DNA from: Gemmatimonadota bacterium
GTDB lineage: Bacteria > JAAXHH01
Length of the DNA: 11,900 nt
NCBI GenBank assembly: GCA_026713285.1
Contig: JAPOOT010000376.1
Span: 1 to 11,900, forward strand
Reading direction: 5' to 3'
Of the stretch, positions 5,998-11,900 are shown one piece after another. Position 1 is the first letter of the stretch; the number at the start of each line of letters is the position of its first letter. The translations under genes were made by a program, and so were the position numbers. Below the pieces are notes generated by a model. It saw nothing but the letters and a program-made list of their open reading frames with translations. It was not told the origin of the DNA and made no database searches.

Positions 5998-6456
5998 ATG
6001 GATCAGCGGCGGATCATGGGGCATTTCGCGACCGGCGTGACCCTTGTAACCACCTGGCATGAAAATAAACCCCAGGGCATGACCGCAAACGCGGTGGCTT
6101 CGCTTTCCCTTGACCCTCCGCTCGTCCTCGTATCGGTGGACGTCAAGGCCCAGATGAACGGCTGTCTCAAGGTAAGCAACTGCTTCGCCGTCAACATACT
6201 GACCGAGGCACAGGAAGCATGGTCCGTACGATTCGCTAAACACGGTCCGAAGAATTTCTCAGACATCGATTACCGTACCGAAACCACGGGCTCCCCCGTT
6301 CTCGAGCAGGCACTGGCCTATGTAGACTGCAGGGTCAAGGATATCCTGCCGGGGGGTGATCACGACATCTTCATCGGCGAGATTGTAGCGGGAGGCGCCC
6401 GGGAAGGGCGCCCGCTGGTCTTCTACGGCGGTCAGTACGGCAGTCTTTCCAACTGA
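5998..6456 (+). CDS. Flavin reductase-like domain protein (FMN-binding split barrel)
   Basis: The product is 152 residues from ATG 5998, or 157 from ATG 5983. I prefer 5998 because MDQRRIMGHFATGVTLVTT matches the usual family start and because a -10 element overlaps 5983. Neither ATG has a clear Shine-Dalgarno sequence. Family hallmarks are FATGVTLVTT, then GMTANAVASLSLDPPLVLVS (flavin-binding strand-loop), CFAVNIL, and the C-terminal GGDHDIFIGEIV. Relatives (HpaC, RutF and similar) reduce FMN or FAD with NAD(P)H for a partner monooxygenase, or simply bind flavin; all are cytoplasmic. No monooxygenase partner is visible here. The gene ends 46 bp before the molybdoenzyme genes on the same strand, so co-transcription is possible, though a functional link to them is only a guess. 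Confidence 0.85.
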   Translation: MDQRRIMGHFATGVTLVTTWHENKPQGMTANAVASLSLDPPLVLVSVDVKAQMNGCLKVSNCFAVNILTEAQEAWSVRFAKHGPKNFSDIDYRTETTGSPVLEQALAYVDCRVKDILPGGDHDIFIGEIVAGGAREGRPLVFYGGQYGSLSN

Positions 6457-6502
6457 AGCGCCACTGCAACTGTTCCGCCGACCCGTTCAATCCGGAGCGT
6501 CC

Positions 6503-8146
6503 ATGCAATACGGTTTCATCATCGACAACAGGAAATGTATCGGGTGCCATGCCTGCACCGTCGCGTGCAAGGCCGAGCACGAGGTGCCCCTCGGCGTCAA
6601 CCGGACCTGGGTGAAATACATCGAGAAGGGGACCTATCCGAACACGACCAGGCATTTCTCGGTCATGCGGTGCAATCACTGCGAGGACGCCCCCTGCGTG
6701 GAGATCTGCCCGGTGACGGCGCTGTATACCCGGAAAGACGGCATCGTGGATTTCGATCCCCGCAGATGCATCGGATGCAAGGGCTGCATGCAGGCCTGCC
6801 CCTACGACGCGCTCTACATCGACCCGGACACCCATACGGCGGCAAAGTGCAATTACTGCGCCCATCGGGTGGATATCGGCCTCGAACCCGCCTGCGTGAA
6901 CGTCTGCCCTGAACACGCCATCATATCCGGCGACATGGACGATGGTTCCACGGAGATCGCCCAGTTGCTCGCGAAGGAACAGGTGACGGTCCGCAAGGTG
7001 GAAAAGGACACGAAACCCCGCCTGTACTATATCGACGGCGACGAAGCCTCGTTGACGCCGGGGGAAACCGCGACGTCCGACAATTACATGTGGAGTTCGC
7101 AGTCGGACGGCGTGGGCCACTTCGCCCGATACATCGAGGAAAGGACCGCCCGCGCGAATCCGGAGGACATGGTCAGACAGCTTGGTGGGGAGAACCAGGG
7201 CGGACAGGTTGGCGGCGGGCAAGACGGCGCCGGCGCACGTGGCGAACAAGATAGCGGCAAAAACGAGAAATCCGGCAACGGCGCCGCGGCGCGCAGGGTC
7301 TACGACGCGCCGGACAAGGGCGTGCTGTGGGGAAACGACGTAGCCGCATACGTGTGGACCAAGGCCATCTCGGCGGGCGCTTTCCTCCTTCCCTTCGCGG
7401 CCTCGGTCCTGGGCATGACGCCCGATCCCTTTCTTTCCTGGTTCGGTAGTACCATCGCCCTGACGTTTCTCCTGGCCACGACGATCCTCCTGGTGAGCGA
7501 TCTGACCCAGCCCAGACGATTTCTCTATGTGCTGCTCCGTCCCCAGTGGAAATCCTGGCTCGTGCTCGGAGGCTACGCGTTGACCCTCTACGGACTGGCG
7601 CTCACGCTGTGGGCCGCTGCCATGCTGACGGGCCGGACCGGAGCGGCGGAGATCATCGGCTGGGCCGCGGCCGTTCTTGCGATCCTGACGGCGGTATACA
7701 CGGCCTTTCTCTTCGCCCAGGCCAAGGGACGGGATTTCTGGCAAAGCCCCACGCTCGTCCTGCACATGTTGCTCCACGCGGTGCTCGCCGGCGCGGGGGT
7801 TTTCGCTATCGCGCTCCTGTTCAGTGCGTCGGGCGAAGCGTGGACCGCCTTCGTCCGGAATACGCTGATCGTCGCCATCATCCTGAACCTGCTCGTCATC
7901 GCATCTGAAATGCTGACCCCCCATCCGACCGCCGACGCGCGGAAAGCCGTGCAGGCCATCGTCCGCGGCCGGTACCGGGGGTATTTCTGGATCCTGGGCA
8001 TCGCCCTGGGCAACATAGCGCCCGTCGTACTGGCCTGGGCCGGTGGCGAAACGATGCTCGCCGCGGCCGGCGTGGGCGTGCTGATCGGCCTGTACGCGAC
8101 CGAGTACGTCTGGGTCAGGGCGCCGCAGGACATACCGCTGAGTTGA
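6503..8146 (+). CDS. Fused four-cluster ferredoxin and NrfD-type membrane anchor of a molybdoenzyme complex
   Basis: The 547-residue product starts at ATG 6503 behind GGAG. Residues 1-145 are a DmsB/PsrB-like electron-transfer domain with sixteen cysteines in four groups: C12/15/18/22, C57/60/65/69, C89/92/95/99 and C116/119/131/135, enough for four [4Fe-4S] clusters. Residues 146-275 are a linker, with 228-262 rich in Gly, Gln and Asn. Residues about 285-535 hold some eight membrane helices of NrfD/PsrC type, including SDLTQPRRF (332-340) before PQWKSWLVLGGYALTLYG, and VYTAFLFAQAKGRDFWQSP (398-416). In related complexes these are separate B and C subunits that pass electrons between the catalytic subunit and membrane quinone; here they are one chain. 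There is no Tat or Sec signal, so the Fe-S domain should be cytoplasmic. The catalytic partner is the next gene. The 3' end is followed by a partial 22-bp duplication of its last codons. Confidence 0.93.
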   Translation: MQYGFIIDNRKCIGCHACTVACKAEHEVPLGVNRTWVKYIEKGTYPNTTRHFSVMRCNHCEDAPCVEICPVTALYTRKDGIVDFDPRRCIGCKGCMQACPYDALYIDPDTHTAAKCNYCAHRVDIGLEPACVNVCPEHAIISGDMDDGSTEIAQLLAKEQVTVRKVEKDTKPRLYYIDGDEASLTPGETATSDNYMWSSQSDGVGHFARYIEERTARANPEDMVRQLGGENQGGQVGGGQDGAGARGEQDSGKNEKSGNGAAARRVYDAPDKGVLWGNDVAAYVWTKAISAGAFLLPFAASVLGMTPDPFLSWFGSTIALTFLLATTILLVSDLTQPRRFLYVLLRPQWKSWLVLGGYALTLYGLALTLWAAAMLTGRTGAAEIIGWAAAVLAILTAVYTAFLFAQAKGRDFWQSPTLVLHMLLHAVLAGAGVFAIALLFSASGEAWTAFVRNTLIVAIILNLLVIASEMLTPHPTADARKAVQAIVRGRYRGYFWILGIALGNIAPVVLAWAGGETMLAAAGVGVLIGLYATEYVWVRAPQDIPLS

Positions 8147-8172
8147 GTAGGACTTACCGCTGAGTTAAGAAG
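8133..8172 (+). repeat. 22-bp period direct duplication over the stop codon
   Basis: TACCGCTGAGTTGAGTAG (8133-8150) recurs as TACCGCTGAGTTAAGAAG (8155-8172), with two differences. The first copy contains the last codons and the TGA stop of the Fe-S/NrfD gene. It looks like a small tandem duplication beside the decanucleotide array. Confidence 0.6.
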
Positions 8173-8230
8173 GGCATAGCACCGACCTGACATAAACGCT
8201 GCCTGGCCAGGGCCCCGAATCAGGCTCGGG

Positions 8231-8370
8231 TGGAACCTGCCGGAACCTGCCGGAACCTGCCGGAACCTGCCGGAAGCCGCCGGAACCTGCCGGAAGCCGC
8301 CGGAACCTGCCGGAAGCCGCCGGAACCTGCCGGAACCTGCCGGAACCTGCCGGAAGCCGCCGGAACCTGC
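8231..8370. repeat. Decanucleotide tandem array, 14 units of two alternating types
   Basis: Fourteen head-to-tail 10-bp units fill the gap between the two molybdoenzyme genes. Type A is CGGAACCTGC and type B is CGGAAGCCGC; they differ at two positions only. The order is AAAABABABAAABA, the first A beginning with T. There is no spacer and no degeneration between units. The period is close to one helical turn, and each unit boundary makes CCGG. The unit length is not a multiple of three and the array lies outside coding sequence, so copy-number change would not frameshift a gene but would change the distance from the stop at 8146 to the start at 8423. This is a likely variable-number tandem repeat. 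Confidence 0.95.
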
Positions 8371-8422
8371 CGCGGGTTCGACGACGCAATGAACGAAGAC
8401 ACAGCAGACAGGAATCACCAAT

Positions 8423-11284
8423 ATGTCCATACGCCATAAACCGGGACTGATCGAATCGCTGGCCGAGAAAGTCGGACTGATTCCCAATCTGCACGAAGAG
8501 GACGGACCGGATCTACCCAGTCTCACCGAAGGCGGCGCGCTCACGGACTATCCGCCGCCGGACCAGTGGGACGATTGGGTAGAGTACGAGGCGCAGGACT
8601 GGCCGCGGCAACAGGCCAAACACTACATGGTGGTGCCGACGGCCTGCTTCAACTGCGAGGCCGGGTGCGGACTCCTCAGCTACGTCGACAAGGAGACGAT
8701 GGAGGTCCGCAAGTTCGAGGGGAACCCCTACCATCCCGCCAGCCGGGGACGCAATTGCGCCAAGGGTCCGGCGACCATAAACCAGATCCGCGACACGGAC
8801 CGCATACTTTATCCCATGCGCCGGTCCGGCGCCCGGGGAAGCGGCGAGTGGGAGCGGGTGTCCTGGGATACGGTGCTGGACGACATCGCCGCCCGGATAC
8901 GGGAGCGGCTGCAACAGGGCGCGAACAACGAGATCGCCTACCACGTGGGCCGGCCTGGAGCCGAAGGCTACATCGACCGCGTGCTCAAGGCCTGGGGCGT
9001 CGACGGGCACAACAGCCACACCAACATCTGTTCGTCGGGCGCCCGTTTCGGCTACGCCCTATGGCATTTCTTCGACCGGCCGTCGCCCGACCACGCCAAT
9101 GCGCGGTTTATCCTGCTGATCAGCGCTCACCTGGAGTCGGGGCACTACTTCAATCCCCACGCACAGCGGATCATCGAGGGCATGATGAAGGGCGCGAAGC
9201 TCGCAGTCATGGACCCCAGACTGTCCAATACGGCCAGCATGGCCGACCACTGGATGCCCACCTATCCCGGCAGCGAGGCCGCGGTATTGCTGGCCATGGC
9301 CAACGTCATCCTGCAGGACGGCCTCTACGATGCGGAGTTCATGAAGACGTGGGTGAACTGGCAGACCTACCTGGAGAAGGTACACCCGGACGCGCCGCGC
9401 ACCTTCGATCGGTTCATCGAAGCGCTCAAGTCGGTCTACAGCGAGTACACGCCCGAGTTCGCCGAACAGGAGAGCGGCGTGCCGGCGGCCCAGATCGCCG
9501 AGATCGGCCGCGATATCGGCCGGGCGGGATCGCGGTTCGCCACCCACAACTGGCGCAGCGCGGGCAGCGGAAACGCCGGCGGCTGGGCCGTGGCCCGCTG
9601 CCTCCACTTCCTGAACGTGCTCACCGGCAGCGTCGGAACGGAGGGGGGAACCTCACCGAGCGGGTGGAACAAGTTCAAGCCCAACGTCTTCGACCATCCC
9701 CCGGACCAGAAGTTCTGGAACGAACTGCATTTCCCGAAGGAATACCCCCTCTCCCACTACGAGATGAGTTTTCTCCTCCCCCATTTCCTGAAAGAAGGAC
9801 GGGGGAAACTGGCTGTCTACTTCACCCGGGTGTTCAATCCCGTGTGGACGTACCCGGACGGGTTTACCTGGGTCGAGGCGCTCCGCGACGAGGAGAAGGT
9901 CGGGCTGCACGCGGCCCTGACGCCCACGTGGAACGAGACCGCCTTTTTCGCCGACTACGTGCTGCCCATGGGCCACGCCAGCGAACGCCATGACATCATC
10001 AGCTACGAGACCCACTCGGGCACCTGGATCGGTTTCCGCCAGCCGGTCCTGCGCGAGGCCCGGCGGCGCATGGGCGACCCGGTGGATTTCACCTACGAGG
10101 CGAACCCCGGCGAGGTATGGGAAGAGGACGAGTTCTGGATCGAGCTGTCCTGGCGCATCGATACCGACGGCAGCCTGGGGATCAGGGACCACTTCATCTC
10201 GCCCTACAGGCCGGGTGAGAAAATCACCATCGACGAATACTACCGGTACATCTTCGACAACGTGGACGGACTGCCCGAAGCCGCCGCGAAAGAAGATCTT
10301 TCAACCCTGGATTACATGCGAAAGTACGGCGCCTTCGAGGTGGAGAAGACGGCCTACGCGAAACATCTCAAGACACTGGACGACGAGGCCGTCGCGGGCG
10401 CCAAGGTCGATCCGGAGACCAATACCCTGGTCGCCGGCGGCAAGACCGTGGGCGTGATGGTGGACGGCAAGCCGCGGGCGGGCTTCCCCACGCCGTCTCT
10501 GAAGCAGGAGTTCTATTCCCAGACCATGGTGGACTGGGGCTGGCCGGAGTACGCCATACCCACCTACATCAAGAGCCACGTGCATCCCGACGAACTCGAC
10601 CGTGAGAACGGCGAGTACCCGCTGGTGCCCACATTCAGGCTGCCCACGCTGATCCACTCGCGGTCCGGCAACGCCAAGTGGCTCAACGAGATCTCCAACC
10701 GCAATCCCGTGTGGATGCACCGGCGGGACGCCGAAAAGATGGGCATTGGCACGGACGACCTGGTCCGGGTGACCACCGAAATCGGCCATTTCGTGGACCG
10801 CGTCTGGGTCACCGAGTCCATGAAACCCGGCGTGGTCGCCTGCTCCCACCATCTCGGGCGCTGGCGGCGCAAACAGGACGCGGACGGCAACCGCTGGTCT
10901 GTGAACCTCGTGGATATCCAGGAAGAGGACGGCGGGAAGTGGCGCATGCGTGTGATGGACGGAATCAGACCCTATGAAAGCGCCGACCGCGACTCCTCCC
11001 GCATCTTCTGGCGGGACGGCGGCGTGCACCAGAACATCACTTTCCCCGTGCACCCCGATCCGGTGAGCGGCATGCATTGCTGGCACCAGAAGGTCAAAGT
11101 GGAAAAGGCCCGCGAAGAGGATGCCTACGGGGACGTGTTGGTGGATACGGAGAAGTCCTTCGAAGTCTACCGCGCATGGCTGGACCAGACCCGGCCCGCG
11201 CCCGGTCCGGGCGGCCTGCGCCGTCCCCTCTGGCTCAACCGACCCTTGCGTCCGGCCGAAGAGACTTACTACCTGCCTGAATAG
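8423..11284 (+). CDS. Catalytic molybdopterin oxidoreductase subunit (DMSO reductase superfamily), cytoplasmic type
   Basis: The 953-residue product starts at ATG 8423 with AGGA about 9-10 nt upstream. Residues 1-65 are an acidic leader without twin arginines, so export is unlikely. A [4Fe-4S] site follows: C75-x2-C78-x3-C82 (TACFNCEAGCGLL) and C112 (GRNCAKGPAT). C203 in HTNICSSGARFG is at the position of the protein ligand to molybdenum in this superfamily, suggesting a Cys-ligated enzyme as in PsrA-type relatives. Other superfamily segments are LLISAHLESGHYFNPHAQRI, AVMDPRLSNTASMADHWMPT, the cofactor-binding GSVGTEGG, and near the end the guanine-dinucleotide domain (HSRSGNAKWLNEISNRNPVW, then GVVACSHHLGRWRR). 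The length and likely cytoplasmic location resemble SoeA sulfite dehydrogenase, but substrate specificity cannot be read. Electrons would pass to the fused Fe-S/NrfD protein encoded upstream. The gene converges on the next, one base apart. Confidence 0.92.
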   Translation: MSIRHKPGLIESLAEKVGLIPNLHEEDGPDLPSLTEGGALTDYPPPDQWDDWVEYEAQDWPRQQAKHYMVVPTACFNCEAGCGLLSYVDKETMEVRKFEGNPYHPASRGRNCAKGPATINQIRDTDRILYPMRRSGARGSGEWERVSWDTVLDDIAARIRERLQQGANNEIAYHVGRPGAEGYIDRVLKAWGVDGHNSHTNICSSGARFGYALWHFFDRPSPDHANARFILLISAHLESGHYFNPHAQRIIEGMMKGAKLAVMDPRLSNTASMADHWMPTYPGSEAAVLLAMANVILQDGLYDAEFMKTWVNWQTYLEKVHPDAPRTFDRFIEALKSVYSEYTPEFAEQESGVPAAQIAEIGRDIGRAGSRFATHNWRSAGSGNAGGWAVARCLHFLNVLTGSVGTEGGTSPSGWNKFKPNVFDHPPDQKFWNELHFPKEYPLSHYEMSFLLPHFLKEGRGKLAVYFTRVFNPVWTYPDGFTWVEALRDEEKVGLHAALTPTWNETAFFADYVLPMGHASERHDIISYETHSGTWIGFRQPVLREARRRMGDPVDFTYEANPGEVWEEDEFWIELSWRIDTDGSLGIRDHFISPYRPGEKITIDEYYRYIFDNVDGLPEAAAKEDLSTLDYMRKYGAFEVEKTAYAKHLKTLDDEAVAGAKVDPETNTLVAGGKTVGVMVDGKPRAGFPTPSLKQEFYSQTMVDWGWPEYAIPTYIKSHVHPDELDRENGEYPLVPTFRLPTLIHSRSGNAKWLNEISNRNPVWMHRRDAEKMGIGTDDLVRVTTEIGHFVDRVWVTESMKPGVVACSHHLGRWRRKQDADGNRWSVNLVDIQEEDGGKWRMRVMDGIRPYESADRDSSRIFWRDGGVHQNITFPVHPDPVSGMHCWHQKVKVEKAREEDAYGDVLVDTEKSFEVYRAWLDQTRPAPGPGGLRRPLWLNRPLRPAEETYYLPE

Positions 11285-11285
11285 T

Positions 11286-11900
11286 TCAGACCGTATTTCC
11301 CCGCAGGATGTTCCGGACGGCGGAGCACACCGCCTCGTCGGCCTCCGGCATGGCGCCGGTCCGCGATGCCACCCAGGCGCCGAGCCGGTTGGCGGCTTCG
11401 CTGACGCGTGCGAGCGGCACGCCACGCAGAAGGCCGATTGCCAGGACCGCGGTGAAGGCGTCTCCGGCTCCGATGGTATCGACTACGTCCACCGGGACAC
11501 CCGGGTGACCCACGGTCTCAGTCGAGGTAACCAGCAGGCTGCCTGCGGAGCCACGGGTGACGCAGACCAGTTTCAGTTCGTAGGCCTTCAGCAACCGCCG
11601 GGCCATGGACTCGAGACCGGCATCTCCGAGGTTCAGCAGGGGACAGACCGTGTGCAGTTCTTCGTCGTTCAACTTGACTGCGTGAGCGCGCTGGAAGGAA
11701 TCCTGCAGCAGGGCCGGAGAGTAACGGTCCTGCCTGAGGTTCACGTCGAAGAGCCGAAAGGCGGAGGGCCGAATGGCGTCGAGAAACGCCGTGACGGCGG
11801 CGGTCGATTCCGCTTCATGCCGAGACACCGTCCCGTAGCATACGGCGTCCGCCCGCGCGGCCAGCGCGGACCATTCGGGCGTCCACGCCATGTGCTCCCA
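11286..11900 (-). CDS. PfkB-family sugar kinase, C-terminal two-thirds (5' end missing)
   Basis: The frame is open to the right edge: 204 codons and a stop are visible, with WEH preceding the first in-window ATG (11891). Family members are about 290-320 residues, so that ATG is internal and roughly 90-110 residues, including the N-terminal GG sugar-binding signature, lie outside. Visible motifs, numbered from the first codon in the window: AVCYGTVSRH (19-28), FDVNLRQ (51-57), the NxxE-type KLNDEE (76-81, Mg-ATP site), VTRGSAGSLL (114-123), and signature 2 VDTIGAGDAFTA (140-151), with the catalytic base Asp147 in GAGD and the anion hole before it. The FDVNLR motif is typical of fructokinase/KDG-kinase-like members. 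It phosphorylates a sugar or sugar acid with ATP in the cytoplasm; the exact substrate is unknown. It is convergent to the molybdoenzyme gene and probably unrelated to it. Confidence 0.9.
   Translation of the reverse strand, partial: WEHMAWTPEWSALAARADAVCYGTVSRHEAESTAAVTAFLDAIRPSAFRLFDVNLRQDRYSPALLQDSFQRAHAVKLNDEELHTVCPLLNLGDAGLESMARRLLKAYELKLVCVTRGSAGSLLVTSTETVGHPGVPVDVVDTIGAGDAFTAVLAIGLLRGVPLARVSEAANRLGAWVASRTGAMPEADEAVCSAVRNILRGNTV

Noticed and set aside
6371..7924. 517-codon open frame on the minus strand
   Set aside because: It is antisense to the Fe-S/NrfD gene. The translation is Arg/Gly/His-rich with no recognisable motif, while the plus frame has sixteen patterned cysteines and membrane helices.
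8231..8370. CRISPR array
   Set aside because: The units are 10 bp, contiguous and without spacers, so this is a simple tandem repeat.
7588..8544. 318-codon minus-strand frame with repeated GSGRFRQVPA-type peptides
   Set aside because: The peptide repeat is only the translation of the decanucleotide array. The flanks are antisense to real genes, and the start lacks support.
8423..8620. Tat signal on the catalytic subunit
   Set aside because: The first 65 residues are acidic with no RR motif or hydrophobic stretch.
8566..9993. 475-codon plus-strand frame inside the molybdoenzyme gene
   Set aside because: It is out of frame with a clearly conserved enzyme and has low-complexity Arg/Gly/Pro composition.
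10301..11425. 374-codon open frame on the minus strand
   Set aside because: It is antisense to the molybdoenzyme gene and crosses into the kinase gene. It has no family motif and is a typical open antisense frame of GC-rich DNA.

Overview
This is a GC-rich bacterial window with Gram-negative features: signal peptides, a likely outer-membrane beta-barrel and periplasmic Spy-type proteins. The enolase-superfamily remnant, the TAXI-type domain, the fused Fe-S/NrfD oxidoreductase and the PfkB kinase would suit an environmental lineage such as Gemmatimonadota or Latescibacterota. That placement is a weak inference; no rRNA or other taxonomic marker is present.

Left part (1-5105, mostly minus strand). 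A partial gene running off the left edge (1308 to 1) encodes a secreted protein. It has a long Ser/Thr/Arg-rich region, a short coiled coil, and then the start of a TAXI-type solute-binding domain. Plus-strand positions 1471-2017 hold a broken enolase-superfamily gene with a frameshift and a barrel-sized internal deletion. Next come a small secreted helical protein (2547-2101), a Spy/CpxP-like LTxxQ protein (3351-2707), and a compact three-gene operon transcribed leftward from 5105: ECF sigma factor, membrane anti-sigma factor, and membrane-anchored CnrX/Spy-like protein. The three operon genes overlap at their junctions. The sigma operon and the separate Spy-like gene carry nearly the same upstream element, GGGAATNAAA-N14-GTCTAATCA on the minus strand. 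This strongly suggests an autoregulated ECF regulon of envelope or metal stress with the Spy-like gene as a target. The organisation recalls the CnrYXH metal-sensing system.

Middle (5282-6456, plus strand). A small beta-barrel envelope protein is divergent from the sigma operon, followed by a flavin-reductase-domain protein.

Right part (6503-11284, plus strand). Two genes encode a complex iron-sulfur molybdoenzyme. The first fuses a four-cluster ferredoxin (DmsB/PsrB type) to an eight-helix NrfD-type membrane anchor. The second is a 953-residue catalytic molybdopterin subunit with its own [4Fe-4S] site, a probable Cys molybdenum ligand and no Tat signal, so the complex probably faces the cytoplasm. 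Between them lies an array of fourteen 10-bp units of two kinds. The substrate cannot be read from sequence; sulfur compounds (SoeABC-like or polysulfide) are plausible. The window ends in a convergent, partial PfkB-family sugar kinase whose stop codon lies one base from that of the molybdoenzyme.
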